DNA of 64,000 nt, from the NCBI GenBank assembly GCA_963518845.1, contig CAUQKV010000001.1:62001-126000 (forward strand), read 5' to 3'. The DNA comes from JABCPE02 sp963518845 (GTDB taxonomy: Bacteria > Bacteroidota > Bacteroidia > Flavobacteriales > Weeksellaceae). Both the position numbers and the translations under genes were made by a program. Every line of letters starts with the position of its first letter. The stretch's first letter is position 1. Below are positions 9,075-16,144 of this stretch, in pieces. The notes beneath the pieces were generated by a model that saw only the letters and a program-made list of their open reading frames with translations, did not search any database and was not told where the DNA came from.

Positions 9075-9284
9075 TTATGAATTCTTCTCTTTCAATATCT
9101 TTTGAGTTTGCTCTACCATCAATTTGTGAGCTTCTTCTTCTGATAAAGAATTCAAATGCTTTTTCATATCTTGAACCTGCAAGAAGGCTTCCTTTCTGCT
9201 TTGCTGCCAGGAAGGACTTGTCCATTTGTGCATTTCCTCTAATATCTCTTTCTGTATAGATTCTGTATTTTCCTCTATATTCAT
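9075..9284 (-). CDS. Small protein of unknown function (69 aa)
   Basis: This soluble, highly charged 69-aa protein has no signal peptide: MNIEENTESIQKEILEEM, then a Trp-containing segment HKWTSPSWQQSRKEAF, then a helix (MKKHLNSLSEEEAHKLM). It lies 39 nt downstream of the 190-aa gene on the same strand and shares its terminator, so the two are probably co-transcribed. An overlapping frame (8992-9225) is open but runs through the terminator stem, so this frame was preferred. Function unknown. Confidence 0.6.
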   Translation of the reverse strand: MNIEENTESIQKEILEEMHKWTSPSWQQSRKEAFLQVQDMKKHLNSLSEEEAHKLMVEQTQKILKEKNS

Positions 9285-9323
9285 TTGATGTAATTTAAAT
9301 TGGTTTTAAATTTACTGGTTTTA

Positions 9324-9896
9324 TTATTTATTATTACTATTATTAAACAACTCAAACTCTTTTACAATCGGAGCAACGCTTTCGTTATTTTCTCTGAATA
9401 TCTTTTGATATTCAAAATATTCTTCATAATTTTCTATTTTACTCCAACTTTTATAATCTGCTTGATTCCTTTTTTCTCCAAAAGCAATTTCTTTTATAAT
9501 GCTGTCAATCGGAATATGGAAATATTTAGCATTTTTCTCAATGTTTGCTATTTTATCTCCACCGAAAAGAAGCCAATATTTGAGGGACATATTTACCCAT
9601 TTTTGAATTTGACCATAACTGAGCTCATTCCATTCTTTCTTAAGTTTCTCACATAACTCCCTATGTTTTTCATCTAATTCTTCTTGATTTTTTATATCCA
9701 AAGAAATCAATTCTTTCAATTCTTTGAGTAAAAATTTTTCTGCTTTAAATTTTTTCTCCTTCAAATTATCAGTTCTCAGCGTTCTTGCAAAATCATTATA
9801 AGCCGTTTTAATTCCTGCCTTATCATACCCTTCGCTAATATCAAATTTTAACCTGACAAGAAAATCAAATTTCATTTTTTCTGAAATCAATCCCAT
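9324..9896 (-). CDS. Hypothetical cytoplasmic protein (190 aa)
   Basis: Not recognised. The 190-aa product has no signal peptide, is mostly helical and Lys/Glu-rich, with a central KELKELISLDIKNQEELDE segment and an aromatic stretch YGQIQKWVNMSLKYWLLFG (about residues 93-111). The C-terminal part contains IPIDSIIKEIAFGEKRNQ and YEEYFEYQKIFRENN. It is first in a two-gene unit with the 69-aa gene and divergent from the DUF7691-like gene. A TACATTTG promoter box lies 33 nt upstream. Confidence 0.7.
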   Translation of the reverse strand: MGLISEKMKFDFLVRLKFDISEGYDKAGIKTAYNDFARTLRTDNLKEKKFKAEKFLLKELKELISLDIKNQEELDEKHRELCEKLKKEWNELSYGQIQKWVNMSLKYWLLFGGDKIANIEKNAKYFHIPIDSIIKEIAFGEKRNQADYKSWSKIENYEEYFEYQKIFRENNESVAPIVKEFELFNNSNNK

Positions 9897-9928
9897 AATT
9901 TTTATTTTTTTTAAATAGTCATACCTTA

Positions 9929-9936
9929 CAAATGTA
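9929..9936 (-). promoter_or_regulatory. -7 box TACATTTG of the 190-aa gene
   Basis: Exact TAnnTTTG on the minus strand in the divergent intergenic region between 9896 and 9983. Confidence 0.5.
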
Positions 9937-9949
9937 AATAAAAAAACAC

Positions 9950-9957
9950 TATCTTCG
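9950..9957 (+). promoter_or_regulatory. Possible -7 box TATCTTCG of the 204-aa gene
   Basis: One mismatch to TAnnTTTG, 25 nt before the ATG at 9983, so the two divergent genes have promoters about 20 nt apart. Confidence 0.35.
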
Positions 9958-9982
9958 TTCTTTCAATAAAAAAATTCTACTT

Positions 9983-10597
9983 ATGGGATACTATATGTTT
10001 GCTTACGGAATAAAAACTCCTGAAATCAAAGCTGTTTTTGGCTCTAAAGATGAAGCCCTTTTACAAAAAGTAAAAGCGAATGATACCTTTAAAAACTATG
10101 CAGATGGAGACGATGACAATGAGACCATAAAGGCGCTTACTGATATTATTATGGGCAATCAGTATGATCAAGAAGGGTATATTTATGGCTATGCCTTTAT
10201 CGGTATTTGCGCAACTTTGGGTGTAGAATTACCTTATAATCAGGAAATTAAGTTTTGGTATGAAACTGAACTCATCAGTCGTATACTTTTAGAAGACTGG
10301 AATATAAAGACTGAAATAGATACTGAACTCTTCCCTGCTGACCATTTTCACCCATTTTCTATCCCTGAGATAGACGATTTCCCTATGATAAGTCTACTTG
10401 ATAAAAAACACCTGCAAGCCCTTTCGGATTTATTATCAAAAGTGCATAAAACACCTGAGGAAATAGAAGACTTAATCGATGGCGAAACCGAGGAAGAAGA
10501 AGACAAAGGCTATAGCTATGAACATATTATAGGACTAAAAGAGAACATCGCTTTTTGTCTTGAAAACGGATTAGATATGGTGGCTTTTTGCCATTAA
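9983..10597 (+). CDS. DUF7691-like cytoplasmic protein (204 aa)
   Basis: The N-terminus MGYYMFAYGIKTPEIKAVFGSKDEALLQ, followed by an acidic patch (GDDDNETIKALTDIIMG) and a hydrophobic centre (YIYGYAFIGICATLG), resembles the DUF7691 family as remembered; this was not checked against a database. The middle has DHFHPFSIPEIDDFPMISLL. A Glu/Asp-rich linker (about residues 157-172) precedes the C-terminal helix ENIAFCLENGLDMVAFCH. There is no signal peptide or membrane segment. Genes of this kind are scattered singletons of unknown role and are sometimes suspected to be immunity-type proteins. A strong terminator follows at 10610. Confidence 0.7.
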   Translation: MGYYMFAYGIKTPEIKAVFGSKDEALLQKVKANDTFKNYADGDDDNETIKALTDIIMGNQYDQEGYIYGYAFIGICATLGVELPYNQEIKFWYETELISRILLEDWNIKTEIDTELFPADHFHPFSIPEIDDFPMISLLDKKHLQALSDLLSKVHKTPEEIEDLIDGETEEEEDKGYSYEHIIGLKENIAFCLENGLDMVAFCH

Positions 10598-10604
10598 CAA
10601 AAAG

Positions 10605-10753
10605 TAAAAAAGCTGTCGCAAAATAAGATTTGCTACAGCTTCTAATTTTAATTTCTCAAAAATAACTTGAAGCGTATTCCTAATACTTTCCATCATTCTT
10701 TGATTTGTTTTATCAGTTTACGAAATGCAATATAATTCATTTATGCAAATATA
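10605..10753 (-). ncRNA. Candidate short non-coding transcript with strong terminator
   Basis: On the minus strand a TATATTTG -7 box (10746-10753) is followed about 105 nt later by a long hairpin (AAGCTGT/ACAGCTT at 10610-10616 and 10635-10641, extended by GCAAA/TTTGC inside) and a T-run. The only ORF, 15 codons at 10693-10740, starts just 5 nt from the box, too close for a normal mRNA leader. The hairpin also works as terminator for the plus-strand gene ending at 10597, which could be its only role. An IS remnant is another possibility; no transposase motif is visible. The rest of 10754-10903 is AT-rich and empty apart from an orphan TATCTTTG at 10806-10813 (+). Confidence 0.35.
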
Positions 10754-10903
10754 AACAATAATTTTCTAATTATCACACCTAAAAAATGCAATATATAGCA
10801 TAATTTATCTTTGAAATTATTTTAAAAGAAAACAAATAAAACAGAAAAGAAACTACTTTTAAACATCATAGACAAAAAACTATTGCTCCAAATATCCTTT
10901 TTT

Positions 10904-11308
10904 TCATGGCTCTTCATCATCAAAATTCTCCAAATCCTCAAAATAAATAATCCCTAAATCAACAGTGTCTTTTTCTGTGATAGGTTTTTTCACATGTACT
11001 TTTCTTACTTCATCATTATATTCCACATAAAAAATATTTGTTTTGGAAAGAGTATCTTTGGGATTTATTTTTGTTTTCCATTGATTTAAAAAGAAAAAAC
11101 CATTATCATCACTACTTACAGAGCTTTTTACTAAAATATCATTTTTAAATTTGTCCCCTATATACGGACTATAGAAAGCAGCATTTTCGATAGGTTTTCC
11201 TTTCTTTTTGGAGTAAATATATCCCTTTGTATAGGGGAATATCAAGATTTCTTTTTTACACCCTAATAAAAAAGGGAAAACAAGAATAAGTAACAATCTG
11301 AAATTCAT
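10904..11308 (-). CDS. Lipoprotein with carboxypeptidase-regulatory-like fold, copy 4
   Basis: The 134-aa product has a lipoprotein signal (MNFRLLLILVFPFLLGC) with the lipid-anchored Cys at residue 17. The mature part begins with a K/T-G-Y-I-Y strand followed by KPIENAAFYSP and SSDDNGFFFLNQW, the usual pattern of a transthyretin/CarboxypepD_reg-like beta sandwich (a 'new-feature-plus-Asp-xx-Gly-Tyr/Phe-Phe' signature). It ends with an acidic tail EDLENFDDEEP. It is last of four tandem lipoprotein genes that share fold and orientation but little primary sequence. Function unknown. Confidence 0.75.
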   Translation of the reverse strand: MNFRLLLILVFPFLLGCKKEILIFPYTKGYIYSKKKGKPIENAAFYSPYIGDKFKNDILVKSSVSSDDNGFFFLNQWKTKINPKDTLSKTNIFYVEYNDEVRKVHVKKPITEKDTVDLGIIYFEDLENFDDEEP

Positions 11309-11320
11309 TTTATTCTAATT

Positions 11321-11680
11321 TTAAAACCTATTTTGTAAGTAAATCGTATCTATTCTTATAGTGTCTCTATTGGGATATGAAATAAGGGTATCAGAAATCA
11401 TATTTTCTTTCCTAATGATAAATTGTACAGCCAAATCTTTTCCATTATTTCCTAATACGATTTTCTTTTTTTCATTAAAACTGAAATATCCTTCTGAATC
11501 AGTTTTAGTAACTTCTAAAAAACCTTTTCCGTACCCTTCCCAGATACATACAGAAGCTCCTGCTACTGCCTTGTTTGTATTTTTATCATAGACATAACCC
11601 TCTGTAAAACTTCCTGCTTGATTAGTTCTACATGATATCATAAACAAAAAAACTATTATCCTCAATATCTTTTTTTTCAT
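11321..11680 (-). CDS. Lipoprotein with carboxypeptidase-regulatory-like fold, copy 3
   Basis: The start was placed at the ATG at 11680 (MKKKILRIIVFLFMISC), not at an upstream in-frame ATG at 11785, because only this start gives a clean lipobox with Cys at residue 17. The 119-aa product then shows SFTEGYVYDKNTNKAVAGASV and TKTDSEGYFSFNEKKKI, the beta-sandwich signature with the Asp-Ser-Glu-Gly-Tyr-Phe turn. It is 12 nt from the following lipoprotein gene and 58 nt from the preceding one, so an operon is likely. Confidence 0.75.
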   Translation of the reverse strand: MKKKILRIIVFLFMISCRTNQAGSFTEGYVYDKNTNKAVAGASVCIWEGYGKGFLEVTKTDSEGYFSFNEKKKIVLGNNGKDLAVQFIIRKENMISDTLISYPNRDTIRIDTIYLQNRF

Positions 11681-11738
11681 TTTACACTTACCTGAAAAGT
11701 TTTTATTTATACTTATTGAAGTTTTCTGATTTTCCAAA

Positions 11739-12107
11739 TTATTGGGCAGATTGTCTCTTAAATATTCTTTCTCTATCCAGCTCAATGGTATCTTTATTTC
11801 CTGTAACTAGTAGATAATCTATCTTTGCATCAGCACCTCCGCTTCGCTGTAAGTCTATAGAGTCTTTGACATTGTCCTTTTCCACAATTATAGGCAAAAC
11901 GACTTCTCTGCTGTTTCTTTTTAATTTAAAATATCCTTTGTCATTTGTAATTGTGTAATTATGACTCCCTTTTTCAGAAATCTTCGCATTATTCACTGGT
12001 TTTTTATTCAAATAAATATACCCTTCATAATAATCTGAATTTTCTGAAGAACAAGAACTTACGCTTATAACCGCCATTATGAAAAATATTACAACTATCT
12101 TTCTCAT
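11739..12107 (-). CDS. Lipoprotein with carboxypeptidase-regulatory-like fold, copy 2
   Basis: The 122-aa product has a lipoprotein signal (MRKIVVIFFIMAVISVSSC). The mature domain has YYEGYIYLNKKPVNNAKISE and TITNDKGYFKLKRN, matching its neighbours. The C-terminal part, GNKDTIELDRERIF, echoes GKKDTLFIDMSKYE of the upstream copy, so these two are the closest pair. Only 31 nt separate it from copy 1. Confidence 0.75.
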   Translation of the reverse strand: MRKIVVIFFIMAVISVSSCSSENSDYYEGYIYLNKKPVNNAKISEKGSHNYTITNDKGYFKLKRNSREVVLPIIVEKDNVKDSIDLQRSGGADAKIDYLLVTGNKDTIELDRERIFKRQSAQ

Positions 12108-12138
12108 TTTATTTTTATTTTAGTCAGCCAAAACCCCT

Positions 12139-12492
12139 CTATTTTTCATATTTTGACATGTCTATGAATAGTGTGTCTTTCTTGCCCTCTACAAAATTAT
12201 ATGTGACCCTTTCGCCAGCATATATTGAAAAAGTTATTATTGTATCTATTGGTTGTTCTTTATAGAAAACAATTAAGTCTGGATTGAAAGTAGGGTCCTC
12301 ATTTATTTTAAAATAGCCGTTTGCATCGGTCATGGTGCAGTCAGTTGGGGTATGATACATTTTACATACTTTTATGTTTGGTAGAGGCTTTTTATTTTCA
12401 TCATATATATGCCCTTCATAGTATTTAAAACTACTATTGCCACCACAAGATGATATGATAACAAACAAGCTTAATAGAATATATTTTTTCAT
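12139..12492 (-). CDS. Lipoprotein with carboxypeptidase-regulatory-like fold, copy 1
   Basis: First gene of the four-lipoprotein cluster. The 117-aa product starts MKKYILLSLFVIISSC with Cys16 as the lipidation site. It then has YYEGHIYDENKKPLPNIKVC and TMTDANGYFKINEDP, the peptidase-regulatory-like signature. Two extra cysteines (KVCKMYHTPTDC) could form a disulphide. The 245-nt upstream region carries a possible operator (see 12608-12660). Confidence 0.75.
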   Translation of the reverse strand: MKKYILLSLFVIISSCGGNSSFKYYEGHIYDENKKPLPNIKVCKMYHTPTDCTMTDANGYFKINEDPTFNPDLIVFYKEQPIDTIITFSIYAGERVTYNFVEGKKDTLFIDMSKYEK

Positions 12493-12607
12493 GGGATAAA
12501 ATTTACGATTTATTCACTTTAAAAGTTTCTGAAACACGATGATAGCTTATAAAAAGACTATTTTTTGACTTCCATTGATATAATGATGTTTTCATACACA
12601 TATAAAA

Positions 12608-12660
12608 TTGTACACCTCCTGTACACTTTTTAGATTCAAGGTATACAAAAGGTGTAACAA
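12608..12660. promoter_or_regulatory. Direct/inverted repeats upstream of the lipoprotein cluster
   Basis: TGTACACC (12609-12616) and TGTACACT (12620-12627) form a direct repeat with an 11-nt period. TTGTACACCT (12608-12617) is also inverted, with one base difference, as AGGTGTAACAA (12650-12660). This lies between the mnmE stop and the first lipoprotein start and could be an operator. No regulator gene is adjacent. Confidence 0.3.
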
Positions 12661-12736
12661 ATATAACAATAAAAGTAAAAATTGGAAAATTTAACTTTAT
12701 ATAATCATCTGAAAATCAAACCAAAGAAAGCCATAT

Positions 12737-14137
12737 TTATTTGCCAATACAGAACTTACTGAAAATATTTCCTAAAACCTCATCATTGGTAAATTCCCCA
12801 GAGATTTCCCCAAGATGTTCCAGAGCCGTGCGCAGTTCATACGCCAGAAGTTCTGTATGAATGCCCGAAACCACAGCTTCTTGCACTCTTTCCACGGAAT
12901 CCAGCGATTTTCGGAGGGCTTCATAGTGGCGCTGATTGGTAATTACCACTGCATTTTCGCTGCCTTTCAGAGTATCCACAAAACTGAACAATTCTGCTTT
13001 GAGCAGTTCTATATTGATATTTTCCCGAGCCGAAATCCCCAGAATAGTATCCGTATAATCAGGGACAAGCTCCCGCTTCAGTGCTTGGTCTATTTCTGAA
13101 ATATTTTCAGCCGAAACATCCTTGTTTTGGTCTATTTTATTATGAAGAAGCATCACTTTCAGGTCTGGGCGATAGAATTCTTTTATAAAACTAATGATTT
13201 CCTCCGCGCTACTGTCCTGCTCATCATAAAGATAAAGCAACACCTTTGCTGATGCTATTTTCTCTTTGGCTTTCTTTACGCCTATTTCCTCTATCGTATC
13301 GGAAGTTTCGCGGATTCCTGCCGTGTCGATGAAACGGAACGCCGTGCCTTTTATGTGCAGAACCTCCTCTATCGTGTCACGAGTAGTCCCTGCTATATCG
13401 CTCACTATCGCCCTTTCCTCTTTCAAAAGGGCGTTCAGCAGAGTGGATTTTCCTGCATTAGGTTTTCCGATTATCGCCACATTGATACCGTTTTTCACTG
13501 CATTTCCATACTGAAAACTATCAATAAGACTGCCCAATTTGGTTTTAAGATTAGCGATAAGTCCCATCAATGCAGAGCGGTCAGCAAACTCCACATCTTC
13601 TTCGGCAAAATCAAGTTCCAATTCGATAAGCGAAGTAAAATTCAGCAAATCGCCTCTCAGCACAGCTATTTCCTTAGAAATTCCGCCTTTCAGCTGTTCA
13701 AGAGCCGCCTTTCGCGAAGCCTCATTCTCGGAAGCAATAAGGTCAGCTATGGATTCCGCCTGAGAAAGGTCTATACGCCCATTCATAAAGGCTCTCATGG
13801 TAAATTCTCCTGCTTTTGCGGTTCTTGCGCCATTTTTCAACAGAGCTTCCAAGATTTTTTTTGCAATATGTGGCGAACCGTGAAAAGAAATTTCCGCCGA
13901 ATTTTCCGCCGTAAAAGTTCTCGGTGCATGGAACACAGAGACCATCACCTCATCTATTATTTCTTCTTGGTCTTTTATAAAACCATAATGCACCGTATGA
14001 GTCGGCACTTTTTCCAAGTTTTTCCCTTCAAAAATTCTATTGACCACCGCCAGAGCATCCTGCCCCGAAACACGGATGATGCCTATCGCTCCTACCCCGT
14101 CGGCAGTTGCAAGGGCGCATATCGTATCTTGATTCAT
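12737..14137 (-). CDS. mnmE: tRNA uridine-5-carboxymethylaminomethyl GTPase MnmE
   Basis: Works with MnmG to install cmnm5 on U34 of certain tRNAs. The 466-aa product has the N-terminal folate-binding domain (DTICALATADGVGAIGIIRVSG) and a helical domain. The G domain has G1 GKPNAGKST, G2 GTTRDTIEE, G3 DTAGI and G4 NKID. The C-terminal catalytic motif is CIGK. Every key residue is present and the length is normal. The start follows an exact TATCTTTG box at 14143-14150. Confidence 0.98.
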   Translation of the reverse strand: MNQDTICALATADGVGAIGIIRVSGQDALAVVNRIFEGKNLEKVPTHTVHYGFIKDQEEIIDEVMVSVFHAPRTFTAENSAEISFHGSPHIAKKILEALLKNGARTAKAGEFTMRAFMNGRIDLSQAESIADLIASENEASRKAALEQLKGGISKEIAVLRGDLLNFTSLIELELDFAEEDVEFADRSALMGLIANLKTKLGSLIDSFQYGNAVKNGINVAIIGKPNAGKSTLLNALLKEERAIVSDIAGTTRDTIEEVLHIKGTAFRFIDTAGIRETSDTIEEIGVKKAKEKIASAKVLLYLYDEQDSSAEEIISFIKEFYRPDLKVMLLHNKIDQNKDVSAENISEIDQALKRELVPDYTDTILGISARENINIELLKAELFSFVDTLKGSENAVVITNQRHYEALRKSLDSVERVQEAVVSGIHTELLAYELRTALEHLGEISGEFTNDEVLGNIFSKFCIGK

Positions 14138-14142
14138 AACGG

Positions 14143-14150
14143 CAAAGATA
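14143..14150 (-). promoter_or_regulatory. -7 box TATCTTTG of mnmE
   Basis: Exact TAnnTTTG on the minus strand immediately (5 nt) before the mnmE ATG, which implies a very short leader or a slightly later start codon. Confidence 0.5.
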
Positions 14151-14225
14151 CTATATATTTAGCGAAAAATACGAGCTAACAACCAAACCACTTTCCTCTA
14201 AAAATAAAATTTGGACTAAAAAAGA

Positions 14226-14252
14226 AATTCCCTGCCGAAACCAGCAGGGAGT
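14226..14252 (-). terminator. Terminator of purB
   Basis: TCCCTGC (14229-14235) pairs with GCAGGGA (14244-14250). On the minus strand the hairpin is followed by AATTTCTTTTTT. It lies about 80 nt past the purB stop. Confidence 0.7.
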
Positions 14253-14332
14253 TTCCCTAAAATAGAACTTAAAAACACAAAAATTCTATTGGCATTAATT
14301 AAAAAAATTAGTAAATGAAATATCTTTTTAGC

Positions 14333-15760
14333 TTAAACTTTCAAATCTACACTCAGCCCTACAAGGTCTTGGTATTTATCCAAAATCGGCTGAACTTCAT
14401 TCTTGATGAATTCCTCTGTCTGTACTGGCGCAAATCCGATAAAGTTTTTCGGGTCAAGGACTTCCATGATTTTAGACTTATCCATTTTCAGCGAATTATC
14501 ATTCATAATGCGGTCTATCAGGTCGTTTTCCTTTCCTTCCATTTTCACTTTTTTACTCGCCTCCATAGAGTGCTGGCGGATAGTTTCATGGATTTCCTGT
14601 CGGTCGCCTCCTGCTTTCACCTCTTCCATGATGATGTATTCTGTAGCCATAAACGGAAGCTCCTCCATAATGTGCTTTCTGATGCGGTTTTCATAAACCA
14701 CAAGCCCATCCATAATATTATTCCAAATAAGCAAAATAGCATCCACTGCTAAAAACGCCTGAGGAATCGTAAGTCGCTTATTCGCAGAGTCATCCAGCGT
14801 ACGCTCAAACCACTGCGTAGAAGCCACCATCGCAGAGCCCGAAGAAACCGACATTACAAATTTAGCAAGAGCCCCTATTCTCTCAGAACGCATCGGGTTT
14901 CGCTTATAGGCCATTGCCGAAGAACCGATTTGGCTTTTCTCAAAAGGCTCTTCTATTTCTTTCAAATTCTGAAGCAAACGAAGGTCGTTGGTAAATTTAT
15001 GTGCTGATTGAGCGATATTCGAGAGCAAAGTTGCCGCTTTTGCATCGATTTTTCTATCATAAGTCTGCCCCGAAACACCAAAAACTTTTTCAAAACCAAA
15101 TCTTCTGGAAAGCTCCTTGTCCAAATGTTTTACCTTGGCATAATCTCCACTGAAAAGTTCCAAAAAGCTGGCAGCTGTTCCCGTAGTTCCTTTTACGCCT
15201 CTAAATCTGAGAGTTTCCAAGAAAAATTCTAATTCCTCAAAATCCAAAAGAAGAGACTGCAACCATAGCGTAGCACGCTTCCCCACAGTGGTGAGCTGCG
15301 CTGGCTGGAAATGCGTAAAACCAAGCGTAGGAAGATCTTTATATTTCAGTGCGAAATCAGACAGTTTTTTGATAACATTCACCAGTTGTTTACGGATGAT
15401 GAGCAGTCCATCACGGATTTGAATCAAATCAGTATTGTCGCCCACAAACGCAGAAGTAGCCCCAAGGTGGATGATTCCCTTCGCCAAAGGAGCGGCATCT
15501 CCGTAGGTATGCACATGTGCCATCACATCATGGCGGAATTTCTTTTCGTATTCTGCTGCTTTCGCAAAGTCTATATTTTGGGCTTGTTCTTTCAGTTGTG
15601 CTATCTGCTCATCAGAAATATCTAAACCTAAATCTTTTTCGATTTCGGCAAGAGCAATCCAAAGCTGCCTCCAAGTGCGAAACTTATTCTCAGGTGAAAA
15701 ATTATAAAGCATTTCCTCGCTAGAATAGCGCTCTTCAAGAGGATTTTTGTAAGAATTCAT
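14333..15760 (-). CDS. purB: Adenylosuccinate lyase
   Basis: Cleaves SAICAR to AICAR in the purine pathway and adenylosuccinate to AMP. The 475-aa product has the fumarase-superfamily signature GSSAMAYKRNPMRSERI (the usual SSxMPxKRNP with Ala for Pro), HLGATSAFVGDN for substrate binding, and LGFTHFQPAQLTTVGKR. The length is typical of this branch. A TATTTTTG box sits 17 nt before the start. It is the last core gene before the accessory island. Confidence 0.97.
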   Translation of the reverse strand: MNSYKNPLEERYSSEEMLYNFSPENKFRTWRQLWIALAEIEKDLGLDISDEQIAQLKEQAQNIDFAKAAEYEKKFRHDVMAHVHTYGDAAPLAKGIIHLGATSAFVGDNTDLIQIRDGLLIIRKQLVNVIKKLSDFALKYKDLPTLGFTHFQPAQLTTVGKRATLWLQSLLLDFEELEFFLETLRFRGVKGTTGTAASFLELFSGDYAKVKHLDKELSRRFGFEKVFGVSGQTYDRKIDAKAATLLSNIAQSAHKFTNDLRLLQNLKEIEEPFEKSQIGSSAMAYKRNPMRSERIGALAKFVMSVSSGSAMVASTQWFERTLDDSANKRLTIPQAFLAVDAILLIWNNIMDGLVVYENRIRKHIMEELPFMATEYIIMEEVKAGGDRQEIHETIRQHSMEASKKVKMEGKENDLIDRIMNDNSLKMDKSKIMEVLDPKNFIGFAPVQTEEFIKNEVQPILDKYQDLVGLSVDLKV

Positions 15761-15777
15761 AGTTTATATTTTGATGT

Positions 15778-15785
15778 CAAAAATA
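15778..15785 (-). promoter_or_regulatory. -7 box TATTTTTG of purB
   Basis: Exact TAnnTTTG on the minus strand between the purB start and the island boundary. Confidence 0.5.
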
Positions 15786-15874
15786 ATGATTTCTGATGAA
15801 TTAAAAAATCATTTCTGCGCTAAAATTTATAAACACTTTTTATTATCTTTTTCAAAAAAAGTAAATTTTAGTAA

Positions 15875-16078
15875 ACTACTTTAAAACAAAAAACTTATTT
15901 CAAACCAACTAGTGAACATGAACACTTAAGACAAGAAAATATAAAATTAAGAAATGAGAAATTGCAAAAATATGACCTACAATCAGAACAAATAAGAGCA
16001 TTACAAGAAAAAATAGAGGAAATGAGTAAAAAATTAGAACAAGAAAAACAAAACAACAACACAATGAATATCGCCTAA
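15875..16078 (+). pseudogene. C-terminal remnant of a coiled-coil protein, start lost
   Basis: A 67-codon frame is open from a stop at 15872 to the TAA at 16076-16078, without a usable start codon. It encodes KTYFKPTSEHEHLRQENIKL then KLQKYDLQSEQIRALQEKIEE and a Glu/Lys/Gln tail, clearly protein-like (heptad coiled coil) rather than random AT-rich text. It is probably the 3' end of a longer gene cut off where the island joins the purB side. The parent family is not recognised. Confidence 0.5.
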
Positions 16079-16084
16079 TATTTT

Positions 16085-16126
16085 GTCCAGTTTTTTATGT
16101 AATAAACTGGACTTTTTATATCTTTG
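16085..16126 (+). promoter_or_regulatory. abiE promoter with operator-like palindrome
   Basis: A perfect 9-bp inverted repeat (GTCCAGTTT 16085-16093, AAACTGGAC 16104-16112) is followed 6 nt later by an exact TATCTTTG -7 box (16119-16126) and then the AbiEi start at 16145. AbiEi antitoxins are known to repress their own promoter by binding inverted repeats, so this is a good operator candidate. The T-run after the palindrome means it could instead, or also, terminate the remnant gene at 15875-16078. Confidence 0.55.
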
Positions 16127-16144
16127 TAAAATAAAATAAAGACA

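Noticed and set aside
8992..9225. A 77-aa minus-strand frame overlapping the 69-aa gene
   Set aside because: It runs through the terminator hairpin at 9009-9042, and the alternative frame has a better start and natural C-terminus. A frameshift joining the two frames is possible but unsupported.
11681..11785. Longer N-terminus for lipoprotein copy 3
   Set aside because: The extension is charged, overlaps the preceding gene's end and would hide the lipobox; the ATG at 11680 gives a clean lipoprotein signal.
13355..14179. A long open frame (274 aa) opposite mnmE, and similar ones opposite purL and purB
   Set aside because: They lie fully antisense to genes with intact catalytic motifs and have shadow-frame composition (rich in Ser, Phe, Arg, His), with no promoter or family motif.
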